Part shown: in pieces, positions 34,334 to 44,271 of the stretch
Layout: each line of letters opens with the position of its first letter
Position numbering within the stretch: position 1 is the first letter of the stretch
DNA from: Pedobacter cryoconitis
GTDB lineage: Bacteria; Bacteroidota; Bacteroidia; Sphingobacteriales; Sphingobacteriaceae
Direction: 5' to 3'
DNA length: 64,000 nt
NCBI RefSeq assembly: GCF_014207135.1
Contig: NZ_JACHCC010000014.1
Coordinates: 1 to 64,000, forward strand
Notes under the pieces: model-generated
Database searches by the model: none
The model's input: only the letters and a program-made list of their open reading frames with translations
Told to the model about the DNA's origin: nothing
Program-made: the position numbers and the translations under genes

Positions 34334-35668
34334 TTATCTGTGGTTAACAATAACCGCAGGGAAATAATAACCGTCATAAGTAACTGTCTTTTTAATCGCC
34401 GCAGTTACGGGATCATAAAAATACAGGTTGTTCACTTTAAAGTTTTCTCCAAATCCTGACTGTACAGTAGTTACCAGTAACTGATCAAGTTTCGCATTGT
34501 AACTGATACCAGCACCATAAACAATTTTACCTGCAGGAAGTTTTAAAAATGGGGCCTGTAGTGAAGCGTCATTTCCGGGAATGTATTTATAAATGTCAGT
34601 TCCTCCGCTGAAAGAACCATTTTTAGCAAAATACACCGCATTTTCCTTTGTTGAAGCTGTAATAGAACCCGGATGCCACGCTCCCCACGAACCAAACAGG
34701 TTAAAAGGAACTGTAATTGCTTCCACATCCAATGAGGGATTGATTTTCAACAATTTCGTACCGCCAGCTGCCCATACACTACCATCAATGGTACGTGTGA
34801 ATCCAATAGTCGCACCAGCTATCTTTTTAACTACTGTATTATCTGCTGCATTCAGAATAACTACGCCATCAGTCTGTGAAAGCACAAAAATATAGTTACC
34901 TTCTTTGATCATATCCCCAACCTGTCCGCTGATACCGGTAATTTTCTGGCCTATAGCGAGGGTATTCAGATTCAATGGGAACACTCCCCCATTAGCACTG
35001 ATCAATCCCTTATTATCATCGATCCCTACAAAAGAACGCCAGTCGTTACCTCCCTGACTTGGAATACGGGCCAGTTCTTTCATATTAAATTCATCAGTCA
35101 CGACCATCGGGCCTCCCACTTTTGAAACCAGATAAAGTTTGTTCCTGAAAACCACACCAGATTCTAATGTGGAAGATTTAGGTTCCAGATCTTTCATTGG
35201 ATTTTCTTTAACAAAGATGCTGTCTTCCATAGCACCCGTATCATAACGGTAGAAACTTACAGTTCCGGTTCCATGGCCAAACCATCCTTCGTTAATGATA
35301 TAGAAGCCGTTTTCATACTTATCCCATACATGGATCTGATAATCAAGATCTACTTCACCACCTCCGGTTACTGCTTTGAAACTGATTTTATAATCTCCTT
35401 TATCTGTGGCTTTGAAAGTAAATACTGAGTCTGAGCCTAAACGCGCGCCATTAACTGTCCAGCTATAAATTGCATTTTTAGCATTGTTAATCTTTGGATG
35501 CAGGAATATCGTCTTGTTAAGGGTAACGGAATCTTTGGCTTTATAATCAGAGGCCCCTGAAACCTCAGGTTTAAGCAGGGGTTCTGGCTGATTGTCTTTT
35601 TTACAGGAAGCAAGTGCTAAAATAGATAAGCCGGCAAAAATAAGCGGCATTGATTTTTTAAAATTCAT
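34334..35668 (-). CDS. PKD + DUF5074-type beta-propeller surface lipoprotein (BtuG-like)
   Basis: A 444-aa lipoprotein with lipobox LALASC (Cys 22). Residues ~45-120 look like a PKD/Ig domain (YSWTVNGARLGSDSVFTF, HVWDKYENG). The remaining residues form a beta-propeller with repeating FYxYD and NLY-type blades (DUF5074). In gut Bacteroides, BtuG is a surface propeller that captures cobalamin for BtuB; this gene is the last of the B12-riboswitch operon, so a similar role is likely. Exact ligand is inferred. Confidence 0.85.
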   Translation of the reverse strand: MNFKKSMPLIFAGLSILALASCKKDNQPEPLLKPEVSGASDYKAKDSVTLNKTIFLHPKINNAKNAIYSWTVNGARLGSDSVFTFKATDKGDYKISFKAVTGGGEVDLDYQIHVWDKYENGFYIINEGWFGHGTGTVSFYRYDTGAMEDSIFVKENPMKDLEPKSSTLESGVVFRNKLYLVSKVGGPMVVTDEFNMKELARIPSQGGNDWRSFVGIDDNKGLISANGGVFPLNLNTLAIGQKITGISGQVGDMIKEGNYIFVLSQTDGVVILNAADNTVVKKIAGATIGFTRTIDGSVWAAGGTKLLKINPSLDVEAITVPFNLFGSWGAWHPGSITASTKENAVYFAKNGSFSGGTDIYKYIPGNDASLQAPFLKLPAGKIVYGAGISYNAKLDQLLVTTVQSGFGENFKVNNLYFYDPVTAAIKKTVTYDGYYFPAVIVNHR

Positions 35669-35676
35669 TGTATTGT

Positions 35677-36594
35677 TTAGTTGTTAATATTTAAATCTGC
35701 GGCACCTCTGACTTCTGTTGAAATCTCACCCAACATAGTATTACCTTTTTCGTTCTGACCTGTATACACTTTTACAAAATCTATAGTAGCAAGGTTTACA
35801 GGCTGACCATTACTGTTTACAGCCCAGGAAATATCAAATGAGTTATACATGTTGGTACCATAGTTATCACCTGTTGACCAGCTGTCTGAATATCCCCAGG
35901 CAAATGCACTGTTAATGTAGATATCGCCTGACATTCCCCAGGTTGATTTCAACAGAGTTCCTGTGAACGTAATACTTTCCTGATTTGGCGCAAACAAAGG
36001 GTAATAATTATGATTATGAAACCTGTTGAGTTCTACCTGTCCTGAATGCCCCTGATTATCTGTCCAATTTACATTAGCTGTAGCTTTGGGATTAGTATAG
36101 GTAATCTGATAGTTTTTAATGGTACCTGGTGAATTATATTCACTTCCTGCCAGTTCATACCACTGATCATCTGGCAAACCGTTTCCGTTAGTATCCTGAC
36201 TGACCATCACAATTCCCGGTTCTGACCATTGGAGTACAGGCCCCAGAGGGTTACCGTAAATAGCCAGATCATATCCTTGTCTGTTCACCACAGAGTGATC
36301 AAATCCAAAAACAATATAACCACCATATCCACCTAAGGAAACCATTCCTGTATTGTTAACGTCACCTATAATACGTTGCGCTCCTGCCAGGCTTCCTAAA
36401 CTTTCATTGATAAACTGTCCTGGCGCAGGTAAATAGTCGAATACCTTTGAAATAAATTTACTGCTCGCCGCAGTCACCTCTCTTACGGGAGCTGTTTTAA
36501 CTTCATTATTAATATCTTTTTTACATCCAGTGAATGTAATTATGCCCATTAGTGCAATCATTAAGGGCTTTAAATTTGTTTGTAGAGGTTTCAT
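35677..36594 (-). CDS. B12-operon cell-surface lipoprotein, function unknown
   Basis: A 305-aa lipoprotein (lipobox TFTGC). Rich in Gly/Asn/Tyr/Trp; contains GGYGGYIVFGFDHSVVN, a DTNGNGLPDDQWYELAG segment with possible Ca-binding Asp residues, and YINSAFAWGYSDS. This type is found beside BtuB-like receptors in Bacteroidota and is often annotated 'cell surface protein'. It may be a secondary cobalamin- or corrinoid-binding protein. Spaced 21 nt after the propeller gene and 8 nt before the next. Confidence 0.8.
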   Translation of the reverse strand: MKPLQTNLKPLMIALMGIITFTGCKKDINNEVKTAPVREVTAASSKFISKVFDYLPAPGQFINESLGSLAGAQRIIGDVNNTGMVSLGGYGGYIVFGFDHSVVNRQGYDLAIYGNPLGPVLQWSEPGIVMVSQDTNGNGLPDDQWYELAGSEYNSPGTIKNYQITYTNPKATANVNWTDNQGHSGQVELNRFHNHNYYPLFAPNQESITFTGTLLKSTWGMSGDIYINSAFAWGYSDSWSTGDNYGTNMYNSFDISWAVNSNGQPVNLATIDFVKVYTGQNEKGNTMLGEISTEVRGAADLNINN

Positions 36595-36615
36595 CAGATT
36601 TATGGTTTAGGTTGA

Positions 36616-37749
36616 TTAATAGACAAAGGCAAAATGTGCCGGGATATCACCTGTGGTGACCTGATATTTTTTGGTACCTGCCGGATTAAACATATATAAG
36701 GTGCCAGGCGAAACATAATCCTTGGCATCCGTCACGTAAACATCCTTGGTATAAGGATTAACTGCTATCCCATAGGGAACCAGAATTTCTTTATCCGTTC
36801 CGTCAGTAATAAATTTCTTATCTGTAAGCACTTCATCCTTCACGTTGATTATACCGTAGGAAATACTGTTCATTCCGGTCAGATAACTATATTCAGAGCT
36901 ATAGTAATAAGCATAATCATCATCAATGGTCAGATTACTCACACCTATATCAAAGGTTTTCTTAACTTTTTCGGTTTTAGTATCAATGACAAAAAGTTTG
37001 GAAGGGACATCGTAATAATCGCCTCTGGAAGTCACATACAGATCGCCGTATTTATCTGCTTTAAGGCGGTGAAGGTTAATTCCTACATCGATTTTTTTGA
37101 TTACCTGAAAAGTGTTCAGGTCTACCACTGCAACAGTCCTTTCATAGTTTTTCGGGCTGTATCCACCAGAATTAGCCACATATAGTTTCTCTCCTACAAC
37201 TGCCAGCTCTTCTGGCTGACGGCCAACCTCTACTCTTCTCACTTCAGTCAGCGATGTTGTATCAATCTGAGCTACGATACCTTGTGGAGCATTAGGGTCA
37301 CCTACCGAGCCCAGGTAAGCACTGACATAGGCTTTACCTTTGTGAAAGGTAATATACCGGCAATTCAGGATATCAATCTGCTTGATACGTTTGCCTGTTT
37401 TAACATCCATAACTTCTACCTTGTTCGAGACATTCACAACTACGTATAATTTAGAGCCGTAAACTCCTATATCATTCCCGACGTCACCCAATCCTTTAAC
37501 AATTCCTGGATTGGCGGCATCATAAATATTCCGACGGTATAATCCAGTGGTCAGATCCATATAATCAAGAGAGGCTTTATTCATATTCATATTACCTTCA
37601 TTGACCAGGTAAAAACCCTTGGCAGGCCCGGCAGCCGGTGGTACAACTTCAGTCTGCTCAGGGGCAGGCTGAGGGTCTTTCCGGCAGGAAAAAAGAGAGA
37701 CTGATACTAGAACAGCCAGAGATAAACGATAAGTGATTTGTTTTTTCAT
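36616..37749 (-). CDS. YncE-like beta-propeller lipoprotein (BtuG-like)
   Basis: A 377-aa lipoprotein, lipobox VSLFSC (Cys 22). The body is a seven-bladed YVTN/YncE-type propeller with blades of the kind KLYVVVNVSNKVEVMDVKTG and KLYVANSGGYS. First gene after the BtuB receptor in the riboswitch operon. A surface propeller next to BtuB is the defining BtuG arrangement, and high-affinity cobalamin capture is the likely role. Confidence 0.85.
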   Translation of the reverse strand: MKKQITYRLSLAVLVSVSLFSCRKDPQPAPEQTEVVPPAAGPAKGFYLVNEGNMNMNKASLDYMDLTTGLYRRNIYDAANPGIVKGLGDVGNDIGVYGSKLYVVVNVSNKVEVMDVKTGKRIKQIDILNCRYITFHKGKAYVSAYLGSVGDPNAPQGIVAQIDTTSLTEVRRVEVGRQPEELAVVGEKLYVANSGGYSPKNYERTVAVVDLNTFQVIKKIDVGINLHRLKADKYGDLYVTSRGDYYDVPSKLFVIDTKTEKVKKTFDIGVSNLTIDDDYAYYYSSEYSYLTGMNSISYGIINVKDEVLTDKKFITDGTDKEILVPYGIAVNPYTKDVYVTDAKDYVSPGTLYMFNPAGTKKYQVTTGDIPAHFAFVY

Positions 37750-37856
37750 CAGAGTATATATTGTTTTTTAATGGTGATTAAACTATCATGATTTTATATT
37801 CATTTATTTGTGTGATTTGAAAAATCATGATGGTTTCATTTCTTTATTGATTTGGT

Positions 37857-39893
37857 TTAATAGGTATAAGCTAGTGTGAAACGGTAAGAGCGGCCAGGCA
37901 TAGGAAAATTGGCTATCACATCATAATATTGGTTCAACAGGTTATTAACTTCTGCTGAAAGCCGGATATTCGCTTTATGGATTGAATAATTGTAATGAAA
38001 GGCTATATCATGGGTATACCAGGCAGGAACATAATTATATACATTATTAGCACTTTGATTAAAGCGCTGTCCGGTATAGATATAGCTATAATTCATCGCA
38101 TAGTTTTTCCAGTCTGCACCCAGAATGAAGGAACCGCTGTTCACAGGAATGTATGGAATCTGGTTCCTGTAGTTCAATTTGACACTGGTTACATTCAGCG
38201 CCTGCTGATAAGTATAGGTCAGCCCAGTATTCAGCTCCAGATCCTCTGTAATTCCCCAGGCTGTCTGGACATTTAAATCCAGTCCTTTAATTTCTACCAA
38301 TCCAATATTCTGCATGCTCCAGCGGAACAGATTAGCTCCGGGAGCTGCAATGATCTTATCTTTAACTTTGTTATAGTAGACATCTGTCTGTAAGGAAACC
38401 TGCCGGAGCAGCTTATCTTTAAAGGCTTTGATGTAAGTCAACCCAAAATCATACTGTTTTGTATACTCAGGTTTAAGAAATGTACTTCCGATAGCAGTAT
38501 AGTACAAATCGTTAAAGGTGGGCATCCTGAAAATGTTTTTATAAAAACTGCGCAGCCTGAACTCTTTTAAATCAAAAGGTTGCCAGGACACCATTATAGT
38601 AGGTGTGAGTTCATTTTTATTTCCGGCAGCATAATATTGTCTGACCTGGTCATTGACATAGGTACTTAACAGGTTGGCTTGTATATCTAGCTTTTTCCAG
38701 TGAAACTGTGTTGCCAGAGCAGTCAGAAAAGTGTTTCTTGTGGGATATGGAAAACGATAGAGATTTGCGTCCAGTGTATTACGCTGATAATCTCCGGAAA
38801 GGACTACATCCCAGAATGAATTGATATGATACCGGTTGGTCATCGACAAATAGAGTTCCTGCTGTTTAAACCTGTTATCCAATAACCCCTCGTCAGTTAC
38901 AAAATCAGGGTCCAGAAATCTGGTGTAATCACTCGCGTATTTTGCCGAGGCCATCAGATTATACCTCCCCACCTCCTTCTTATAGGTAGACTGAATGAAA
39001 AAGTTCCTGTTCCACAAACGCTGTGTGAAATCATATTTGTTATTCACGATAGCACCCGGCAATCCCTGATTATCTTTATAGAAATAAGCTTTGGCAGTCC
39101 AGACACTACTGTCTGCCAGTTTACCCTGTAGTCCGGCTTCTACCCGCATCGTTTCTATATCTGCATTCCTGCGAACCAATGTGGTATCGTAAACCCCATC
39201 GGTATACCTGAATTTATATCTGCCATCAGATTTTTTATATTCTGTATTGATAGATGCGGAAACGGAATTACTTATTTTCTTTTGCCACAGCAGAGCAGGA
39301 TTGATCAACGCAAATGAGCCAGTCTTGAATGCAGCCTTGAAATGGTCGGTCTGACCGTTTTCAAACAGCGGTTGTTTAGCATTCAGATACAGTGAGCTCC
39401 CGGAAGCAAAACCTCTGGCTGATTGAAATATGGTACTTTTCTGTCCGTTATAAAGTTCTATTTCATCAATATTATCTAAAGAGAACTTTCCCAGATCGAC
39501 CTGGCCATTCTGTGCATTACCTAATTGTACACCATCATAAAACACAGCAGTATGGTTAGTCCCCATGCTCCTGACATTGATCGTTTTCAATCCACCTATC
39601 CCGCCGTAATCTTTAAGTTGTACACCAGAAAAGAAACGGATCGCATCTGCTACAGATAAACTATTGATTCTTTCGAGGTCTTTGCCCGATAAAATTTGTA
39701 AAGGAGAAGCGGAAAGCTGACGTTTACCCAATTTAATTGCGCGGATAGAAACTTCTTTCAGTTCATTTGCTTTTTTTACGGAATCTGTTTGTGCAGATAC
39801 GCAACAAGGCACAGAAACCCCAATCCATACGACGATGGAAAAGGCATAAAAAGAATTAGAAATGCCTTCAAAGGCAAATTTTCTTTTGATCAT
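37857..39893 (-). CDS. btuB: TonB-dependent vitamin B12 receptor (BtuB-like)
   Basis: A 678-aa outer-membrane TonB receptor. Plug domain with LPLQILSGKDL-like region (SASPLQILSGKDLERIN) and the plug signatures IRFFSGVQLKDYGGIG and NVRSMGTNHTAVFYDG; a 22-strand barrel ends in an aromatic terminus (SYRFTLAYTY). It lacks the long N-terminal carboxypeptidase-like domain of SusC. A B12 riboswitch lies directly upstream. A GTG at 39914 is an upstream alternative, but the ATG at 39893 gives the natural signal peptide. Confidence 0.92.
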   Translation of the reverse strand: MIKRKFAFEGISNSFYAFSIVVWIGVSVPCCVSAQTDSVKKANELKEVSIRAIKLGKRQLSASPLQILSGKDLERINSLSVADAIRFFSGVQLKDYGGIGGLKTINVRSMGTNHTAVFYDGVQLGNAQNGQVDLGKFSLDNIDEIELYNGQKSTIFQSARGFASGSSLYLNAKQPLFENGQTDHFKAAFKTGSFALINPALLWQKKISNSVSASINTEYKKSDGRYKFRYTDGVYDTTLVRRNADIETMRVEAGLQGKLADSSVWTAKAYFYKDNQGLPGAIVNNKYDFTQRLWNRNFFIQSTYKKEVGRYNLMASAKYASDYTRFLDPDFVTDEGLLDNRFKQQELYLSMTNRYHINSFWDVVLSGDYQRNTLDANLYRFPYPTRNTFLTALATQFHWKKLDIQANLLSTYVNDQVRQYYAAGNKNELTPTIMVSWQPFDLKEFRLRSFYKNIFRMPTFNDLYYTAIGSTFLKPEYTKQYDFGLTYIKAFKDKLLRQVSLQTDVYYNKVKDKIIAAPGANLFRWSMQNIGLVEIKGLDLNVQTAWGITEDLELNTGLTYTYQQALNVTSVKLNYRNQIPYIPVNSGSFILGADWKNYAMNYSYIYTGQRFNQSANNVYNYVPAWYTHDIAFHYNYSIHKANIRLSAEVNNLLNQYYDVIANFPMPGRSYRFTLAYTY

Positions 39894-39998
39894 TTTGTTG
39901 TGAGGGTTACCCACAGCAAACAGCAGATTAAGGAAATGATTACGTCATCAAGGCACTCACCCCTAGCTTCAATCCACGAAAGCTATGAAATTAAGGCT

Positions 39999-40164
39999 AG
40001 AGGCAGGTCTTCTGACTTACTCCCGGATATTCTGCCTTCCCAGTCTCATTGAGAGACAAGTGGCTGGATTTGAATTCCGTTACAGAGCTTACAGCTGCGG
40101 GACAGTTATGGATTTACACCATATTCCCTTTTAATCCTGACCAAGGTGACCAGGAACCAAAAGC
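39999..40164 (-). promoter_or_regulatory. Cobalamin riboswitch
   Basis: On the minus strand the leader shows the class II-type core: GGTTCC (40158 downwards), AAAAGGGAATATGGTG, CTGTCCCGCAGCTGTAAGC and the B12-box pattern AGTAAGTCAGAAGACCTGCC (40020-40001). Between 39961 and 40000 is a further hairpin TAGCTT/AAGCTA near a CTAGCC that may form the expression platform. It would lower expression of the BtuB operon when cobalamin is plentiful. Confidence 0.97.
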
Positions 40165-40168
40165 GACG

Positions 40169-40176
40169 CAAATGTA
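40169..40176 (-). promoter_or_regulatory. -7 box for the B12 operon
   Basis: TACATTTG (minus strand) matches TAnnTTTG and lies immediately upstream of the riboswitch. It lies next to the end of the ppk2 gene, which is transcribed the same way. Confidence 0.55.
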
Positions 40177-40185
40177 CTAAAATAA

Positions 40186-41067
40186 TTATACTTCAGTTAA
40201 TAATTTTTCTTTATATCCTTCCAGTTTAGCCAGCGCTTCATCGGCCAATACAGGGAACTTCAAATTCATTTTCTTAAAGGTACTTTCCAATATCTGGCTA
40301 ATAGTCAAACGGGCAAACCACTTTTTATCGGCCGGAATAATATACCAGGGTGCATTGTCAGTGGATGTCTCGGAAATTGCTTCTTCATAGGCTTCCATAT
40401 AATCCTTCCATAAAGCTCTTTCAGTAATATCAGACTCTGAAAATTTCCAGTTCTTTGAAGGGTCATTAATCCGGTCCAGGAAACGTAGCTTCTGTTCATC
40501 TCTTGAAACGTATAAAAAGAATTTGAGAATTACTGTGCCGTTCCCGGTGATTTGTTTTTCAAAATTCCGGATATTATCATAACGCGCTTTCCAGAAATTC
40601 TTATCGATCTTCCTGACGTCGTCATATCCCGGAATTCTTTCATTTAATACATATTCGGGGTGGACTTTACAAACCAATACGTTTTCATAATGTGACCGGT
40701 TGTGAATACCAATCCGCCCACGCTGAGGCAGAGCCAGATTATGTCTCCATAAGAAATCATGTTCATATTCATTTGCACTGGGTGTTTTAAAGCTATAAAC
40801 CTGACAGCCCTGAGGATTCAGACCAGACATAACATGGGCAACCGCACTATCCTTTCCCGCAGCATCCATAGCCTGAAAAATAATTAGCACTGAATGTGAA
40901 TTTTCGGCGTACAGGACCTTCTGGTGTATGCTTAATTTTTCCTTGACAGCACCGAGCATTGCCTTTCCTTCTTTTTTGCCCAAATCTCCATTGTAGTGGG
41001 TACTATACTCCTTCAATTTTATCTTTTGTCCTGACGGTGCTAAAAAGCGGTTTATTTCTTTACTCAT
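40186..41067 (-). CDS. Polyphosphate kinase 2 family protein (polyP:nucleotide phosphotransferase)
   Basis: A 293-aa PPK2 protein: Walker A-like QAMDAAGKDS (~67-76), the second acidic motif region QRGRIGIHNRSHYENVLV, and lid segment KFFLYVSRDEQKLRFLDRI. It moves phosphate between polyphosphate and nucleotides in the cytosol. The length of ~290 aa and AAGKDS motif fit class I/III. Starts at an ATG; a strong promoter is not evident. Confidence 0.93.
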   Translation of the reverse strand: MSKEINRFLAPSGQKIKLKEYSTHYNGDLGKKEGKAMLGAVKEKLSIHQKVLYAENSHSVLIIFQAMDAAGKDSAVAHVMSGLNPQGCQVYSFKTPSANEYEHDFLWRHNLALPQRGRIGIHNRSHYENVLVCKVHPEYVLNERIPGYDDVRKIDKNFWKARYDNIRNFEKQITGNGTVILKFFLYVSRDEQKLRFLDRINDPSKNWKFSESDITERALWKDYMEAYEEAISETSTDNAPWYIIPADKKWFARLTISQILESTFKKMNLKFPVLADEALAKLEGYKEKLLTEV

Positions 41068-41270
41068 GTATAGGTTATTTTGAAAACTACTAAACAGAAC
41101 GGAACTATCTAATTTACTAAAAATCAGTCCATATATAGTATATATGGCATAGGAAGCCCAACGTATTTTATAATGGTAAAAATTTTAGTGATTTATTTAC
41201 GTTAATTTGCACATAATGTTGTTAACAAGATTTAACTTAAACTGTTTTACTAATTTTTTGACCAAACTGT

Positions 41271-43742
41271 ATGTTTAAAGAGATTCACAATAAATACCTG
41301 CGTTATTTCTCAGTGTTTATTTTTTGTATCATTATTTTCTTTTGCGCGCTTCAGCTGAACTTCCTGTGGCTTTTTGGCTACTCTCCTTCTTACAAGGATA
41401 TCAAATTACCCACACAAAGTGTAGGCTCGGAACTGTATACTTCGGATGGAAAACTGATAGGCAGATATTATAAAGAAAACCGTACTCCGGTTGTTTTCAA
41501 ACAAATCTCACCAAGCGTGATCAATGCACTGGTTGCAACAGAAGATGTTCGTTTTTACAAACACATGGGAATAGACTTCCGGTCTTTGTTATCAAGCGGA
41601 ATCTCTACAGCAACTGGTGATAAAAGAGGTGCCAGTACAATCACTCAGCAGCTGGCTAAAAACATGTACCGTACCAGATATAATAAATCTCAGGGTTTTA
41701 TCAAACATATCCCGGTAATCAGGACTATTGTTTCTAAACTGAAAGAATGGATGACGGCGGTAAAACTAGAGTCCAACTATTCCAAGAATGAGATTATCAC
41801 AATGTATCTGAATACAGTGTCCTTTGGAAATAACACATATGGGATAAAAACTGCAGCAAGGGTATACTTTGATAAACAAACAGACTCACTGACTGTTCCT
41901 GAATCAGCCATGCTGGTAGGTATGCTTAAAGGAACCACAACTTACAATCCTGTACGTTACCCGGAAAGAGCACTGGAAAGAAGAAACGTATCTCTTTCGC
42001 AAATGAACAAATACGGCTATATCAGCGCAGCTGAGCTTGCCCAGTATAAGAGTACACCTGTAAAACTTAAAGAAGGAAGAGAAGACGAAGGCAGTGACGG
42101 TGATTCTTATCTGAGAGCGGCCGTAGCCAAATATCTGGAAAAATGGTGTGATAAAAACGGATATGACCTTTATGAAGATGGATTAAAAATCTACACCACT
42201 ATTGACTCTAAACTTCAGAAATATGCTGAGGAGGCTGTTGCTGAACAAATGAAAATTATTCAGCGCAGATTTTATAGTGTCTGGGGTAACGAAGATCCAT
42301 GGGAAGATTCTGAAAAACATAAAGTTGATTATCCTAACCGTGCGATGCGTAATCTTCCGATCTATGCCTTACTGGAGAAAAAATATGCAAACAGTCCTGA
42401 TTCTGTAACCGCTTATTTTAATAAAAAGAAGAAAATGAAAATCTTCACCTATAAAGGTGACAGGGATACTTTGTTCTCGACCATGGATTCTATCCGTTAT
42501 TACGGTAAAATTATGAACACTGGTATGATGACCCTTGACCCTTTTAATGGTAAAATCAAGGTATGGGTTGGTGGTCTGGATCATAAATTCTTTAAATATG
42601 ACCATGTTAACCAGTCTAAACGCCAGGCAGGTTCAACTTTTAAACCTTTCGCCTACCTGACTGCATTTGAAAGCGGCATGAGCCCTTGTGATACCTTTAT
42701 CGATAAGCCTGTTAAAATCAAATACGATGAGAAAGGCAAAACTGAGTATTGGGAACCAAAAAATGCAAACTGGCAAAATACTTACCGCGAGACTTCACTT
42801 CGCGCGGCAATGGGACGCTCTATCAATACAATTACTGCTCAGGTGACCGAAAAGGTTGGCTGGGAGAATGTTGTAAAATGGGCACATGAATGTGGTATCG
42901 ATAGTCATCTGGAGTCTGTACCTTCTGTAAGTCTTGGCTCTAACGATGTCTCTGTATTTGAAATGGTAAGAGCATACGGAACATTCCTGAACAAAGGTGT
43001 AAGGACCGATCCTATTTTAGTAGAAAGGATCACAGATCAGGATGGTAATGTACTTGAAGATTTCGTCGCAAAAACCAAAAAAGTACTTTCTGAGGAAATT
43101 GCATGGTTAATGCTTTATATGTTCAGAGGTGGAATGGAAGAACCGGGAGGAACTTCAAGAGCTTTATGGGAATGGGATCTTTGGAAAAACAATAACCAGA
43201 TTGGTGGTAAAACAGGAACATCTTCTGACTATGTGGATGCCTGGTATATGGGGATTACAAAAGACCTGGTTACAGGCGTATGGGTAGGTTGTGACGAACG
43301 TTCAGCACACTTTAAAAATGGTGAAACCGGTGAAGGCTCACACACTGCTCTTCCTATTTTCGCTAAGTTTATGGAAAAGGTTTACCACGATAAAAGTACC
43401 GGATATACTTACGGGCCTTTCCCGAAAGCGACAGTACCTATCACCAGAAACTATAACTGTCCCACTCCTGTTTATACGGCAGATACAACCAAAAAGGATA
43501 GTGTAGCTGTAGACTCCTTAAATGTAGCCCCTGTTGTTGATGGTGCCGCCCCCGCAGAAAAACAGGAAGAGGTAAAACCAGAAGAGAAAAAAGCTCCTGA
43601 ACCTGCTCCGAAGCAACTGGCACCTGTTGTACCATTAACCAGAAAAGAGGAGCGCGAACTGAAAAGAAAAAAACGCCAGGAAGAGAAGGATAAGAAAAAA
43701 CAGGAAGAAGAAAACAAAAAGAACGAGAGCAAGACCAACTAG
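41271..43742 (+). CDS. Penicillin-binding protein 1A (bifunctional transglycosylase/transpeptidase)
   Basis: An 823-aa protein with an N-terminal membrane helix (FSVFIFCIIIFFCALQLNFLWLF). GT51 domain with EDVRFYKHMGIDF and GASTITQQLAKNMY. Transpeptidase domain with AGSTFKPF (SxxK), GRSIN (SxN) and GGKTGTSSD (KTG). The last ~100 residues are Pro/Glu/Lys-rich and low-complexity, probably cytoplasm-excluded spacer. It polymerises and cross-links peptidoglycan. Confidence 0.97.
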   Translation: MFKEIHNKYLRYFSVFIFCIIIFFCALQLNFLWLFGYSPSYKDIKLPTQSVGSELYTSDGKLIGRYYKENRTPVVFKQISPSVINALVATEDVRFYKHMGIDFRSLLSSGISTATGDKRGASTITQQLAKNMYRTRYNKSQGFIKHIPVIRTIVSKLKEWMTAVKLESNYSKNEIITMYLNTVSFGNNTYGIKTAARVYFDKQTDSLTVPESAMLVGMLKGTTTYNPVRYPERALERRNVSLSQMNKYGYISAAELAQYKSTPVKLKEGREDEGSDGDSYLRAAVAKYLEKWCDKNGYDLYEDGLKIYTTIDSKLQKYAEEAVAEQMKIIQRRFYSVWGNEDPWEDSEKHKVDYPNRAMRNLPIYALLEKKYANSPDSVTAYFNKKKKMKIFTYKGDRDTLFSTMDSIRYYGKIMNTGMMTLDPFNGKIKVWVGGLDHKFFKYDHVNQSKRQAGSTFKPFAYLTAFESGMSPCDTFIDKPVKIKYDEKGKTEYWEPKNANWQNTYRETSLRAAMGRSINTITAQVTEKVGWENVVKWAHECGIDSHLESVPSVSLGSNDVSVFEMVRAYGTFLNKGVRTDPILVERITDQDGNVLEDFVAKTKKVLSEEIAWLMLYMFRGGMEEPGGTSRALWEWDLWKNNNQIGGKTGTSSDYVDAWYMGITKDLVTGVWVGCDERSAHFKNGETGEGSHTALPIFAKFMEKVYHDKSTGYTYGPFPKATVPITRNYNCPTPVYTADTTKKDSVAVDSLNVAPVVDGAAPAEKQEEVKPEEKKAPEPAPKQLAPVVPLTRKEERELKRKKRQEEKDKKKQEEENKKNESKTN

Positions 43743-43788
43743 TTCTATGAACACATCAATCTCCTGATATAGTTATCAGACAGAATAA

Positions 43789-43828
43789 AAAAAAGGCCAG
43801 CCGAAATTTAAACGTGCTGGCCTTTTTA
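43789..43828. terminator. Bidirectional terminator after the PBP1A gene
   Basis: aaaaaggccagc / gctggccttttt hairpin, with a 14-nt loop, flanked by A and T runs. Confidence 0.9.
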
Positions 43829-43865
43829 GTATATTGGTATTATATTATTTATAAAATTGATCAAT

Positions 43866-44237
43866 ATGAAAAAAGTAACTGGTATCGGCGGCATCTTTTT
43901 TAAGTGCGATGATCCAAAAAAGATGAATGAATGGTATGCCAAAAACCTAGGCCTGCCCGTTGCCGAATATGGTACTATGTTCACCTGGCGCACTACCGAT
44001 GATCCGGAGAAAGAAGGCAGTACCGTATGGAGCCCGTTTGCCAAAGACACCAAATACTTTGAACCTTCCAAAAAAGACTTCATGATCAACTACCGGGTTG
44101 AAAATATAGAGGAATTGGTTGAGCAATTAAAAAATGACGGTGTAACCATCATCGATGAGATCAAAACTTATGAATATGGCAAGTTCGTCCATATCCTTGA
44201 CCCGGAAGGTAACAGTATCGAATTGTGGGAAGAATAA
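43866..44237 (+). CDS. VOC (glyoxalase-like) family protein
   Basis: A 123-aa single VOC domain: GIGGIFFKCDDPKKMNEWYAK at the start, FMINYRVENIEELVEQL in the middle and VHILDPEGNSIELWE at the end, with the C-terminal Glu as metal ligand candidate. Substrate not predictable. The ATG at 43866 is chosen over a TTG at 43857. Confidence 0.9.
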   Translation: MKKVTGIGGIFFKCDDPKKMNEWYAKNLGLPVAEYGTMFTWRTTDDPEKEGSTVWSPFAKDTKYFEPSKKDFMINYRVENIEELVEQLKNDGVTIIDEIKTYEYGKFVHILDPEGNSIELWEE

Positions 44238-44271
44238 ATTACTGACCTGAATTACATTGCCTCCCCTTCTT

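Noticed and set aside
39999..40164. Structured RNA possibly a tRNA-like or RNase P element
   Set aside because: The B12-box pattern and GGTTCC core identify it as a cobalamin riboswitch.
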